Assembly: GCF_000519185.1 (NCBI RefSeq)
Contig: NZ_JAFA01000013.1
Coordinates: forward strand, 124,001-188,000
DNA length: 64,000 nucleotides
Source of the DNA: Paraburkholderia nodosa DSM 21604
GTDB taxonomy: Bacteria; Pseudomonadota; Gammaproteobacteria; Burkholderiales; Burkholderiaceae
Direction of reading: 5' to 3'
The notes under the pieces were generated by a model. It did not search any database. It saw nothing but the letters and a program-made list of their open reading frames with translations, and was not told the origin of the DNA. The position numbers and the translations under genes were made by a program. Positions 47,255 through 56,542 of the stretch are shown piece by piece (positions within the stretch are counted from its first letter, which is position 1; each line of letters begins with the position of its first letter).

Positions 47255-48171
47255 ACCATATGGCATCCGAAGCTATTTCCCCGGGCGACGAACCGCCTGA
47301 TGCGCGGCCGCCAGGCGAACCTGGCGAAGAAGCGCTCGCCGACACGCGTCTACGCGACACGCTGCATCTGCTGCTGCGCTCGCCCTCGTTCGTCGCGGGT
47401 GCGCTGATCCTCTTGTGGTGGATCGTCTGTGCGCTCGCGGGCGTGTGGTTCGCACCGCACGACGCCTACGCGTCCGATCCGCTCAGCTCGCTCCTGCCAC
47501 CGGACCATACGCACTGGTGCGGCACCGATCAGCTCGGACGCGACATCTGCTCGCGCGTGATCGTGGGCGCGCGCGACATCCTCACGATCGCACCGCTCGC
47601 CACGCTCGTCGGCACGCTCGCGGGCGCGGCGCTCGGGCTCGTCACGGGTTATTTCGAAGGCGTATTAGGCACGCTCGTCGCGCGCACGCTCGACGCCGTG
47701 CTCGCGCTGCCGCTCGTGATCGTGGCGCTGCTCGTGCTCGCGGCCGTGGGCGCCTCGAATCTCGCCGTGGTGCTCGTGATCGGCATTACGTTTGCGCCGC
47801 TGATCGCGCGCACGGTGCGCGCGGCGGTGCTCGCCGAACGCCATCTCGACTACGTGGCGGCGGCTCGCTTGCGCGGCGCGAATGCGCTCGCCGTGATGTT
47901 CACCGAAATCTTGCCGAACGTCTGGCCGCCCATCGTCGTCGAGGCGACAGTGCGTCTCGGCTATGCGATCTTCGCGGTGGCGACGCTCTCGTTCCTCGGC
48001 TTCGGCATCCAGCCGCCGTCCGCCGACTGGGGGCTCGCGCTCGCCGATTCGTACACGCTGCTCGCGGGCGGCGCATGGTGGACCGTGGCATTCGACGCGC
48101 TCGCCATCGCCTCGCTCGTGGTGGCCGTGAACCTGATCGCCGACAGCCTGCGCGAGGTGCTCCAATCGTGA
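47251..48171 (+). CDS. ABC transporter permease (DppC/NikC-like)
   Basis: A 306-residue permease. GTDQLGRDICSRVIVGARDIL is the DppC signature, and DYVAAARLRGANALAVMFTEILPN the coupling loop. An N-terminal cytoplasmic extension of about 45 residues is Pro/Glu-rich. Overlaps both neighbours by four bases or fewer, so the operon is translationally coupled. Confidence 0.9.
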   Translation: MNHMASEAISPGDEPPDARPPGEPGEEALADTRLRDTLHLLLRSPSFVAGALILLWWIVCALAGVWFAPHDAYASDPLSSLLPPDHTHWCGTDQLGRDICSRVIVGARDILTIAPLATLVGTLAGAALGLVTGYFEGVLGTLVARTLDAVLALPLVIVALLVLAAVGASNLAVVLVIGITFAPLIARTVRAAVLAERHLDYVAAARLRGANALAVMFTEILPNVWPPIVVEATVRLGYAIFAVATLSFLGFGIQPPSADWGLALADSYTLLAGGAWWTVAFDALAIASLVVAVNLIADSLREVLQS

Positions 48172-50264
48172 ACCGCCCCGCTTCTTCACGCCCCGCTCTC
48201 GCCACCTTCAGCGCGCCGCGCGACGACGACGCGCTCGCGCTCGTCGGCCTCACTGTCGCTTACCGCGTGCGCGGGCGCGACCGCGACGTGCTCACCGACG
48301 TCTCGCTACGCATCCGGCGTGGCGAAGCGTATGGTCTCGTAGGCGAATCGGGCTGCGGCAAGTCGACGGTCGCGCTCGCCGCACTGCGCTATCTCCCGCG
48401 CAACGGCCGCGCGAAGGCCGGGCGCATCGCGATTGCGGGCGACGACGTGCTCGCGCTCGACGCCGATGCCCTGCGCACGCTGCGCGCCAACGCCGTTTCG
48501 ATGGTCTATCAGGACCCCGCCAGCGCGCTCAACCCCACGCTCACGATTGCCCGCCAGCTGAACGAAGCGTTCGAAGCTGCGGGCGCCGACGCGAGCGTGG
48601 CCCGCTCGCGCTCGCACGCGATGCTCGAACGCGTGCGCATTGCCGATCCGGGCCGCGTGCTGGCGAGCTATCCGCATCAGCTCTCGGGCGGCATGCAGCA
48701 GCGCGTCGTGATCGCGATGGCGCTCGCGTCGAACCCCGCGCTCCTGATCCTCGACGAACCGACCACGGGCCTCGACGCCACCGTCGAGGCCGAGGTGCTC
48801 GACCTCATCGCGAAGCTGCGTGCGGAGCTGGGCATGGCGGTGCTGCTCATCAGCCACGACCTCGCGGTGATCGGGCGCATGTGCGAGCGCGTGGGCGTGC
48901 TCTACGCGGGACGGCTCGTGGAGGAAGGCGCCACGCGCGACGTGTTCGAGCGGGCACGGCATCCGTACACGGTCGGCCTGCTGCGCTGCCTGCCGGCGCA
49001 GGGGCGCAACAAGCATGCGGGCGCGCTCGACACGATACCGGGCGAGTTGCCGGCGCCTGGCGTCAGTGCGCCCGGCTGCATCTACGCACCGCGCTGTCGC
49101 CTGGCCGACGCACGTTGCCGCGTGGAAGCGCCACCGCCGCATCGCATGACGTCGCCGCACGGCGAGCAGATGTCGCGCTGCCACTATCACGAACGCGCGA
49201 TGGAATTGCCGTTCGGGAATCTGATCGGAGGCGGCGACGGTTCGCAGACCTCGAGCGATGGCCCTTCGAATGGCGAAGCCGAACCGCGCGTCGTATTGCG
49301 CGCGCTCGACGTCTCGCGCACCTTCGGACACGGCGCGCAAGCCGTGCGCGCACTCGACGGCGTATCGATCGAGCTGCATGCGGGCGAGACGCTCGGCCTT
49401 GTGGGCGAATCGGGCAGCGGCAAGACGACACTCGCGCGCATGCTGCTCGGCCTGCACGCGCCCGACGCGGGCGGCGCCGTCGAGCTCGACGGCAAGCGCC
49501 TGCACGCCCACGTCGCGCGGCGCCGAGCCGGCGAGCGCGCGGCGCTGCGCGTCGTGTTCCAGCATCCGGACGCCTCGCTCAATCGCGCGCTGCCCGTGAA
49601 ACGCCTGATCGAGCGCGCGCTTTCCCGGGCGCGCGACGACGCGTCGACGACTCACCAAGCCTCAGACGAATCGCGTATCGCGGGTCTGCTCGAAGCCGTG
49701 CGCGTGCCGGCGCGTTATCTCGTGGCGCGCGCGCGGCAACTTTCGGGCGGCCTCAAGCAGCGCGTGGCGATCGCCCAGGCGTTCGCGGGCGAGCCGCGCA
49801 TCGTGATCTGCGACGAACCCACCTCGGCGCTCGACGTCTCCGTGCAGGCAGCGATTCTCAACCTGCTCGCACGCCTGCAGCGCGAACGCGGCGTGAGCTA
49901 CCTGTTCATTTCGCACGACCTCGACGTCGTGCGCTATCTCGCCGATCGCATCGTCGTGCTCTACGCGGGCCGCGTCGTGGAAAGCGGACCGGCCGGCGCG
50001 GTGTTCGACGGCCCCTGGCATCCGTATACGGAAACGCTGCTGGCCGCGCGTGCGCTCGGCGCGGCAACGGCCAACGGTGCGACGGCCGCGGGGCGCGGCT
50101 GCATTTTCAGCGCGCACTGCCCGCGCAAGCTCGGCGCCATTTGCGAGGAAGCGCCCCCACCGCTTACCGACGCGGGCGGCGGCCATCGCATTCTCTGCCA
50201 CATTCCCGTAGACGAATTGCGCGCACAACAGAACGCCACCACGGCCACACAAGCGGCGACCTGA
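48168..50264 (+). CDS. fused dual ATPase of peptide/nickel ABC importer
   Basis: A 698-residue protein with two ATPase domains in one chain, like DppD and DppF joined. Domain 1: GESGCGKS, LSGGMQQR, LLILDEPTTG and the Cys-rich oligopeptide tail CIYAPRCRLADARC. Domain 2: GESGSGKT, LSGGLKQR, IVICDEPTSA and a second tail CIFSAHCPRKLGAIC. The tails may bind Fe-S or stabilise the dimer. The start is GTG at 48168, overlapping the permease stop. Confidence 0.92.
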   Translation: MNRPASSRPALATFSAPRDDDALALVGLTVAYRVRGRDRDVLTDVSLRIRRGEAYGLVGESGCGKSTVALAALRYLPRNGRAKAGRIAIAGDDVLALDADALRTLRANAVSMVYQDPASALNPTLTIARQLNEAFEAAGADASVARSRSHAMLERVRIADPGRVLASYPHQLSGGMQQRVVIAMALASNPALLILDEPTTGLDATVEAEVLDLIAKLRAELGMAVLLISHDLAVIGRMCERVGVLYAGRLVEEGATRDVFERARHPYTVGLLRCLPAQGRNKHAGALDTIPGELPAPGVSAPGCIYAPRCRLADARCRVEAPPPHRMTSPHGEQMSRCHYHERAMELPFGNLIGGGDGSQTSSDGPSNGEAEPRVVLRALDVSRTFGHGAQAVRALDGVSIELHAGETLGLVGESGSGKTTLARMLLGLHAPDAGGAVELDGKRLHAHVARRRAGERAALRVVFQHPDASLNRALPVKRLIERALSRARDDASTTHQASDESRIAGLLEAVRVPARYLVARARQLSGGLKQRVAIAQAFAGEPRIVICDEPTSALDVSVQAAILNLLARLQRERGVSYLFISHDLDVVRYLADRIVVLYAGRVVESGPAGAVFDGPWHPYTETLLAARALGAATANGATAAGRGCIFSAHCPRKLGAICEEAPPPLTDAGGGHRILCHIPVDELRAQQNATTATQAAT

Positions 50265-50807
50265 CGGTGCGATAGCGCTCATATCGCATCCGGCTTCGTT
50301 GCGCTGTCCGCTTTCGCAACGCGAATCGCGCCATTGAGCGCGCGCGTTTCATCGCCGTAACGTTTTCTGCGTTTTTCCGCCGCGCGGGCGAAACATCAAT
50401 TGTTAAGTCCACCCCGCACGCCTTTCCCCGGCCGATGGCACAAAACTGGCTACATCGGCACCAGGCATCCGGCCGCTGCAAATCCAGTGCAATCCGCCCC
50501 GACACGCGCGGGGCGTCGCACCGGGCACACGGATGACCGGCCGCTCGACGCGCTTGTAATCTGCCGTCCCACGCCATGGGTTGCGGCAATCCACAAGTAG
50601 TCCTGCGCAAACCGGTCATCCAGCGCGCGGCCTGACCGGGTGCCTTGTGTTTGGCGAGTACCGCTCCAGCCGGATCGAACCCAATACGCCGGCGCGAAGC
50701 GGGGTTGCGAGCCTGATGGAGTCGGCGCACGCGCACAAGGCGTGCAGCCTGCACGGGGGCTTGGGAGACGACAGCGCATCACGCTGCCGCCTTGCGGGGA
50801 GAACAAG
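50265..50807 (+). other. intergenic region, 543 bp
   Basis: No gene is supported on either strand; the open frames lack ribosome binding sites. An AT-richer stretch at 50335-50420 may hold the promoter of the repeat protein. No terminator hairpin with T-run was seen after the ABC operon. Confidence 0.45.
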
Positions 50808-51686
50808 ATGAAAAAGACTAACATTCATCAGTACTGCGATTGGATAAGACGGGGAGCAGGCATGTGCGCAGTGGGCGCGGGCATTTGGTTTCCCGCGATC
50901 TCTGCGCACGCCGCAGGCGACATCATCAATCCGGTGATCCTGCTCGCCGATGCACCTTTGCCGGCGAGCGGAGCCGAAGGCTTCGGGGCTTTCGGCGCGC
51001 CGGTTGCTGCGGATTCGCCTGCCGCCGGCACCGCGTCGAAAACTGATTCGGAGTCCGATTCGGCTACGCTGGCGAGCGACGTTTCTACGGTGTTCGCACC
51101 GAACGATTGCATTAGCCGTACGGGTAGCGCGTGTTTCCGGGGCAACGGCGGCGGCCATGGCGGCTCGGGTTCATCGAGCGGCAGCAGCGGCGGCGGTGCC
51201 GGCGCCGCGACGGCCAGCACGGGAGGGCTTGGCCGCAGCGGCAGTTCTGGCGTAGGAGGGACGGGATCGAGCGGTTCGGGAGGCGGTTCCAGCAACTCCG
51301 GCGGCGGAAAAGGCGGCAGTGGGAAAGGCAGCGGTGGTAGCAACAGCGGTGGTAGCAACAGCGGTGGTGGTAACAACGGCGGTGGTAACAGCGGTGGTGG
51401 TAACAACGGCGGTGGTAACAGCGGCGGTGGCAACAACGGCGGTGGCAACAGCGGCGGTGGCAACAACGGCGGCGGCAGTTCAGGCGGCAGTTCAGGCGGC
51501 TGTGGCTGCGGCAGTCACGGCGGATCGGCAAGCGGCCCTTCGGGCGGCCCCGCAGGCGGATTCGGCGGCGGTTTTGGCGGGGGTTTTGGCGGATTCGGCG
51601 GTGGATTCGGCAAAGGTGGACCGTCGGGCGGCCCGGGCGGCGGGTACGGCGGCGGACACGGTGGCGGCCATGGCAGCGGTCATTGA
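50808..51686 (+). CDS. secreted Gly/Ser/Asn-rich tandem-repeat protein
   Basis: A 292-residue protein with a start supported by GGGGAG. A signal peptide (1-36, ISAHA-A) is followed by an ordinary segment to about 105 with NDCISRTGSACFRG (two Cys). From there to the end it is almost all Gly with Ser and Asn. Residues 175-224 are repeats of GGGNNGGGNS; next come GGCGCGSHGG, a GGFGG block and a C-terminal GGGHGGGHGSGH. No known family; the make-up suggests an extracellular or cell-surface low-complexity polymer. The long Leu/Pro and Thr/Val frames on other frames are shadows. Confidence 0.8.
   Translation: MKKTNIHQYCDWIRRGAGMCAVGAGIWFPAISAHAAGDIINPVILLADAPLPASGAEGFGAFGAPVAADSPAAGTASKTDSESDSATLASDVSTVFAPNDCISRTGSACFRGNGGGHGGSGSSSGSSGGGAGAATASTGGLGRSGSSGVGGTGSSGSGGGSSNSGGGKGGSGKGSGGSNSGGSNSGGGNNGGGNSGGGNNGGGNSGGGNNGGGNSGGGNNGGGSSGGSSGGCGCGSHGGSASGPSGGPAGGFGGGFGGGFGGFGGGFGKGGPSGGPGGGYGGGHGGGHGSGH
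51331..51480 (+). repeat. tandem 30-bp repeats in the Gly-rich gene
   Basis: Five 30-base units. Units 2 and 3 (51361-51390 and 51391-51420) are identical; units 4 and 5 differ mainly at third codon positions (GGT to GGC). Unit 1 is itself two 15-base half units. The period is a multiple of three, so copy changes keep the frame. Confidence 0.93.
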
Positions 51687-51924
51687 ACCTGTACGGCGGT
51701 GCAGGCAGACCGCTGCAGCCACTCCGATCTGGCGCGACGGCCAGGCGCGCCAGTCCTGGCGTCGGCGGCGGCGTCCCGGTCCCCCGGCCGGGCACCGCCG
51801 CCGTGGGCCGGTCGCAGGATACGCGATGCGCGTGGCGCTCCCAGGCGGCCACATCGGCTGTCTGCTCGCCATACGCCGACGCAGACCATGACCGCATGCG
51901 TCAGGCGCGTACCCCACTCGCGCC

Positions 51925-52770
51925 CTACAGCATCTCCAGCGGACGCTTGGCGCGCGGCGGCCTGAAATACGCGTCGAGCGCCGCGTGCTCTTCAGCGCCG
52001 AGCACGAGATCGAGCGCCGCGCGGTTGTCGCGCACGTGCTCCACGCGAGCGGCCTTCGGAATCGCGCAGACCCCGCTTTGACCCAGCACCCACGCCATCG
52101 CCACGCGATAGACCGAGACCCCGTGTGCGTGAGCGATGTCGTCGAGCGGCGAGCGCCTCGGCAAGCGCGCGTGATCGACGGGGCTATACGCCATCACCGG
52201 CATGCGATGCGCGGCGCTCCACGGCAGCAGGTCGAATTCCGCGCCGCGCCGCGCGATGTTGTAGAGAATCTGGTTGATCGCGCACGTGTCGCCGCCGGGC
52301 GTGGCGAACAGCTCCTCCATGTCGTCGGCATCGAAGTTGCTCACGCCCCAGTGACGGATCTTGCCCGCGCGCACGAGCGCTTCGAACCCCTCGACCGTCT
52401 CTTCGAGCGGCACCCCGCCGCGCCAATGCAGCAGATAGAGATCGAGCCGGTCGGTGCCGAGGCGTTTCAGGCTCGCCTCGCACGCGCGCGCGACGCCGCT
52501 GCGGCTCGCGTTGTGCGGATACACCTTGCTCACGAGAAACACCTCGTCGCGCAAGCCCTGCAAGGCCTCGCCGACGAGGCGCTCGGTCGCGCCGTCGCCG
52601 TACATCTCGGCGGTGTCGATGAGCGTCATGCCGAGCGCCACGCCTTCGCGCAGCGCGGCGATTTCCGCCGCGCGATGCGCGCTGCGCTCGCCCATTTCCC
52701 ATGTGCCCTGCCCGAGCTTCGGAATGCGTTCGCCGTCCGCCAATGCGACGCTTGCGATATCGGTCGTCAT
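51925..52770 (-). CDS. aldo/keto reductase
   Basis: A 281-residue NADPH-dependent reductase with a TIM-barrel fold. LIDTAEMYGDGATERLVGEAL contains the catalytic Asp and Tyr; VSKVYP the Lys; LYLLHWRGGVP the His. IPKAARVEHVRDNRAAL is the NADP-binding end. GGGAG precedes the ATG. Substrate unknown. Divergent from the GntR gene. Confidence 0.92.
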   Translation of the reverse strand: MTTDIASVALADGERIPKLGQGTWEMGERSAHRAAEIAALREGVALGMTLIDTAEMYGDGATERLVGEALQGLRDEVFLVSKVYPHNASRSGVARACEASLKRLGTDRLDLYLLHWRGGVPLEETVEGFEALVRAGKIRHWGVSNFDADDMEELFATPGGDTCAINQILYNIARRGAEFDLLPWSAAHRMPVMAYSPVDHARLPRRSPLDDIAHAHGVSVYRVAMAWVLGQSGVCAIPKAARVEHVRDNRAALDLVLGAEEHAALDAYFRPPRAKRPLEML

Positions 52771-52928
52771 GATCTCCCTTTGCGCGCTGCAACGGCGCTG
52801 ACTGGCAACGAACGGCCAGTGTATCGCCTCGCGCGCAATGCGGTCATACGCACTCTCGCAAGCCGTTCATTTCCGCGATTGGACACCGATGACATAAAAT
52901 TGCCGTTCGCCTTTCATGCCTGCCTCCC

Positions 52929-53675
52929 ATGAACGCACCCACGGAAGACCGCTGGCGCGACCTGCGCCCGGACCCGGACAACGACACGCCGCTCTATTTG
53001 CAGCTCGCGCGCAAGCTGAGCCTTGCCATTCACGACAATCGCTGGAACGCGGGCGAAGCCCTGCCTTCGGAGCGCGTCCTCGCGGAGTCGCTCGGCGTTT
53101 CGCGCATCACGGCGCGCAAGGCGATCGCGCTGCTCGTCGAGCAGGGCCTGATTCGCCGCACGCAAGGCGCGGGTAGCTTCATCACGCCGCGCATCGAAGA
53201 CCCGCTCTCGCGCCTCACGAGCTTCAGCGAGATGCTGCGCCAGCGCGGCTTCACGCCAAGCTCGCGCTGGCTCTCGCGCGAAATCCAGCCCGCGAGCCGC
53301 GACGAAGTGATCCAGCTCGGGCTCTCGCCGGCGGCGGCCGTCACGCGCCTGAAGCGCCTGCGTCTGGCCGACGGCATCGTCATGGCCGTCGAGAACTCCA
53401 CGTTCCCCGCCGCGCTGATTCCCGACCCCAGCGCGATCGGCGACTCGCTCTATAGCTTTCTCGAACAGCGCGGGCTTTCGATCGTGCGCGCACTGCAACA
53501 CTTTCGTGCGGTGAACGCGAGCGACGAGATCGCGCGGCAAATGAGCATCGCGCCCAACGAGGCGCTGCTGCTCATCACGCGTGTGGGCTATACCGCCGAT
53601 CAGCGCGCCATCGAACTCACCGACACCTACTGTCGCAATGATTATTACGATTTCGTCGCGGAACTGCGCAAGTAG
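52929..53675 (+). CDS. GntR-family regulator (HutC/UTRA type)
   Basis: A 248-residue regulator. The winged helix (15-80) has LPSERVLAESLGVSRITARKAI, and the UTRA effector domain (about 95-240) ends in ELTDTYCRNDYYDFVAELRK, as in NagR/FrlR-like members. These usually sense sugar phosphates such as glucosamine-6-P. No amino-sugar genes lie beside it here, so the target is unclear; the divergent aldo/keto reductase is a candidate. Confidence 0.9.
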   Translation: MNAPTEDRWRDLRPDPDNDTPLYLQLARKLSLAIHDNRWNAGEALPSERVLAESLGVSRITARKAIALLVEQGLIRRTQGAGSFITPRIEDPLSRLTSFSEMLRQRGFTPSSRWLSREIQPASRDEVIQLGLSPAAAVTRLKRLRLADGIVMAVENSTFPAALIPDPSAIGDSLYSFLEQRGLSIVRALQHFRAVNASDEIARQMSIAPNEALLLITRVGYTADQRAIELTDTYCRNDYYDFVAELRK

Positions 53676-53696
53676 CGCGCGAAAACGCGGCGGGGC

Positions 53697-55124
53697 CTAG
53701 TCGTTCCATGCCGGCGCATCGCTGCCGATCGGCATCGGCGGCCGCGCATGAAACGCAGGCGTGAGTTCGAGCCGCTCGGCGGGCGCGACGGCGCGCAGGC
53801 GTCCGAACGGCGAAGCCATTTCCTCCAGGCAATCGGCGAGATCGGCGGCGCCCACCTCGGGCGCCTGCTGGCCGTCTTCGAGCGTGCCCATCGTCTGCAG
53901 CCAGCGGCCAGTTTGCGCGAGCGAAAGGCGCACGTGCCAGCTGCCGCCTTCGCGCATGCGCCGCGCGAGCGCCACCATCGCGCCGAACGCGGCGAGATAG
54001 CCCGTCGCGTGATCGAGCGCCTGGCACGGCAGCGGGCGGACCGTGGTGAACGGCTGCGCGCCTGCTGCGCCGTTGCCATGTCTTGCTGCGGCGACGCTCT
54101 CGGCCCACACGATGCCGCTCGCCGACTGCACGAGGCTGTCGAAGCCGCGCCGCTCGCGCCACGGCCCACGGTGCCCATACGCGCTGATCGACACGCACAC
54201 GATACCGGGCCGCACCTGCGCGAGCGCTTCGGGCGCGAACCCGTGTGCGGCAAGCGCGCCTGGCCGGTAGCCTTGCACGAACACATCGGCATCGCGCGCG
54301 AGTGCACGCAACTGGTCGCACGCGGCTGCGTCACGCAGGTCGAGCGTGGCCGAGCGCTTGCTGCGGCCGTTGTCGATCACGAGCGGCGCGATGTTCGGCA
54401 GATGCGGGCCGTTGATGAGCAGCACGTCCGCGCCATGCTGTCCGAGCGTGCGCCCCGCCACCGGCCCCGCGATGATGCGCGTGAGGTCGAGCACGCGCAC
54501 GCCTTCCAATGGACGCGCCCCGGCGCCCGCTCGCGGCGCCTCGGCGGGCGCGTCGCCAATGCGCTCGATCTCGAAGAGCGGCAGGCTCGCCACCGCCTTC
54601 GCCTGCTCATGCGCGGCCCATTCGCGCGGCGCGCGCACGAGCGCGGCGCACAAGCCCGCGTGCGCGAACGCGTCGTCGAGCGCCGCGCCTTCCCAGCCAA
54701 GGATCGCGCGCGCCACGGCGTCGCGGTCGTCCGCGCATTGGAGCACGCGCAGGATGCCCGCGAGGTGATGCGGGAAGTTCGCGTGGAGCTGGACCCAGCG
54801 GCCGTCGCCGGTCGGGAAGTGACCCGTTACCGGATGACGCAGCTCCGTGGGCGGCTTGCCGTCCACGCTCAAATAGCGCTCGCTGCGAAACGCGGCGAGC
54901 GCGCGGCGCACGTCGATCGCCACGCGCTGCATCCGGCCCGTGCGCAGCGCGTGCAGTTGCGCGGCGGCGAGCCCCGCCGCGCCAATGCTCGCCGCCGCGA
55001 GCGTGCCCACGCGAAAGATCGAGGGCAGGCCCGGATCGACGCCTGCCATGTCGAGCCAGTCGAGCGCGGACGGCTCGCAGCCCGCCAGCATCCAGAGGTG
55101 GTCGAGCGCGTCGCGTGGCGTCAT
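53697..55124 (-). CDS. class III (CaiB/BaiF) CoA transferase with permuted halves
   Basis: A 475-residue protein. The canonical CaiB N-terminal half begins only at about residue 205 (PLEGVRVLDLTRIIAGPVAGRTL) and includes the catalytic-type Asp D329 in RGFDSLVQSASG. Residues 1-190 (GRWVQLHANFPHH, REWAAHEQAKAVASLPLFEIERIG) look like a CaiB C-terminal half. The order is thus reversed compared with usual members. It should move CoA between carboxylic acids. It is divergent from the HTH-citrate synthase with a palindromic site between. Confidence 0.82.
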   Translation of the reverse strand: MTPRDALDHLWMLAGCEPSALDWLDMAGVDPGLPSIFRVGTLAAASIGAAGLAAAQLHALRTGRMQRVAIDVRRALAAFRSERYLSVDGKPPTELRHPVTGHFPTGDGRWVQLHANFPHHLAGILRVLQCADDRDAVARAILGWEGAALDDAFAHAGLCAALVRAPREWAAHEQAKAVASLPLFEIERIGDAPAEAPRAGAGARPLEGVRVLDLTRIIAGPVAGRTLGQHGADVLLINGPHLPNIAPLVIDNGRSKRSATLDLRDAAACDQLRALARDADVFVQGYRPGALAAHGFAPEALAQVRPGIVCVSISAYGHRGPWRERRGFDSLVQSASGIVWAESVAAARHGNGAAGAQPFTTVRPLPCQALDHATGYLAAFGAMVALARRMREGGSWHVRLSLAQTGRWLQTMGTLEDGQQAPEVGAADLADCLEEMASPFGRLRAVAPAERLELTPAFHARPPMPIGSDAPAWND

Positions 55125-55205
55125 GGCGTGCAGTCCTTTTGCGAGGGAAGCGAAAAAAAACGAGCCGAAGTGATGTCACGCATCGTCGCGCCGCTCGAAT
55201 CCTGG

Positions 55206-55240
55206 ATCAATCTTGATTATCATGATCAACATAGATTGAT
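55206..55240. promoter_or_regulatory. palindromic operator between CoA transferase and HTH-citrate synthase
   Basis: Outer arms ATCAATCT (55206-55213) and AGATTGAT (55233-55240) are a perfect 8-base inverted repeat. Inner arms TTGAT (55213-55217) and ATCAA (55225-55229) nest within. It is a strongly AT-rich island in GC-rich DNA, 28 bases before the citrate synthase ATG and about 80 from the CoA transferase start, well placed to control both. Confidence 0.75.
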
Positions 55241-55267
55241 TTCTCCGGTTCCAGGAGGCGAGCCACC

Positions 55268-56518
55268 ATGTCCAGCTATATGACCGCGGATCAAGCCGCC
55301 GCCGAACTCGGCATCAGCCGCGCCACGCTCTACGCCTATGTAAGCCGCGGACTCATCGCCTCGGCGCCCTCGCCCCATGGCCGCCACAACCGCTACGACG
55401 CCGCCGAAGTGCGCCGCCTCGCGCGCCGCAAGGCCGACGGCAAGCGCGCGGGCAAGGTCGCGCAGAAAGTGCTCGACTGGGGCGTGCCCGTGCTCGAATC
55501 GTCGATCACGCTGATCGCCGACGGCAAGCTCTTTTATCGCGGCGAGGACGCCATCGCGCTTGCGCGTCAGGCTACGCTCGAAGAGGTCGCCGCGCTGCTC
55601 TGGCAATGCGCGCCGCGCCGCGTGCTGCAGGCGCCCGAGGCGCCCATCGCGGCCGCGCAGTGGTCGGCATGGCTGAAGATCTGGAGCGGGCACACGCCGC
55701 TCGAACGTGCGCTCGTGCTGTTGCCCGCCGCCGCCGCGCAAATGCCGCGCATCTGGGCGCAGGGCCGCGACGCGCAAATCGACACCGGTGCGATGCTCAT
55801 GCGCCTGCTCGCGGCGGCGCTCGTTTCCACCGCGCCGTCGAACGAGCCGCTGCACCGTCAGCCAGGCGAGGCGTGGGGCGTGCGCTCGCGCGCGCAAACC
55901 GACCTGCTGCGCGCCGCGCTCGTGCTGTGCGCGGACCACGAACTGAACGCCTCGACGTTCACGGTGCGCTGCATCACCTCCACCGGCACACATCTGTTCG
56001 GCGCGGCGACAGGCGGCCTCGCCGCGCTGGCCGGGCCGCGCCACGGCGGCGAGACCACGCGCGTGGCTGCGCTCTTCGAGGAAGCCGCGCGCGCCGACGA
56101 CCTGCATCGCTATCTGGCCGACCGTCTCGCGCCCGACGAACTCGGCGCGGCCGTGCCGCTCTCCGGCTTCGGCCACCCGCTCTATCCCGATGGCGACCCG
56201 CGCGCGCGCCTGTTGCTGGACCTGCTCGCACAACGCGCGCCGGCGCGCTCGCCGATGGACGAAGTCGACGCGCTCGCCCACGCCGTGGCCGAGACGAGCG
56301 GCGCGCGGCCGACGCTCGACTACGCGCTCGCGGCCATCGAGCGCGTGCTGGGGCTGCCGCGCGGCGCGGCGTTCACGCTGTTCGCCGCGGGCCGCGTGAC
56401 GGGCTGGATCGCGCATGCGCTCGAACAAACCGCCGACGGCCGGCTGATCCGTCCGCGCGCACGCTACGTGGGGGAAATGGCAGGCGATACGCCGCATACC
56501 GCCCGGCACATCGCGTAG
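55268..56518 (+). CDS. helix-turn-helix/citrate synthase fusion protein
   Basis: A 416-residue protein. Residues 5-50 form a MerR/excisionase-type helix-turn-helix (TADQAAAELGISRATLYAYV). The rest is a small-form citrate synthase. The substrate-binding H224 (ADHELNAS) and the catalytic H259 (AGPRHGG), H303 (GFGHPLYPDGDPR) and D351 (PTLDYALAA) are all present, so activity is likely. It could make citrate or a methylcitrate-like product, or sense oxaloacetate/acyl-CoA while bound to DNA. GGAGG precedes the ATG. No TCA genes are adjacent. Confidence 0.85.
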   Translation: MSSYMTADQAAAELGISRATLYAYVSRGLIASAPSPHGRHNRYDAAEVRRLARRKADGKRAGKVAQKVLDWGVPVLESSITLIADGKLFYRGEDAIALARQATLEEVAALLWQCAPRRVLQAPEAPIAAAQWSAWLKIWSGHTPLERALVLLPAAAAQMPRIWAQGRDAQIDTGAMLMRLLAAALVSTAPSNEPLHRQPGEAWGVRSRAQTDLLRAALVLCADHELNASTFTVRCITSTGTHLFGAATGGLAALAGPRHGGETTRVAALFEEAARADDLHRYLADRLAPDELGAAVPLSGFGHPLYPDGDPRARLLLDLLAQRAPARSPMDEVDALAHAVAETSGARPTLDYALAAIERVLGLPRGAAFTLFAAGRVTGWIAHALEQTADGRLIRPRARYVGEMAGDTPHTARHIA

Positions 56519-56542
56519 CACGAGCAACGAGGTCAACCCAGC

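Noticed and set aside
50828..51466. Minus-strand 212-codon Pro/Leu-rich frame
   Set aside because: It is the antisense image of the Gly-rich repeats, with no ribosome binding site.
51331..51480. Possible CRISPR array
   Set aside because: The 30-base units are contiguous without spacers and code for a Gly/Asn repeat in frame.
51319..51891. Plus-strand 190-codon Ala/Thr/Val frame over the repeats
   Set aside because: Out-of-frame shadow of the tandem repeats; lacks a start signal.
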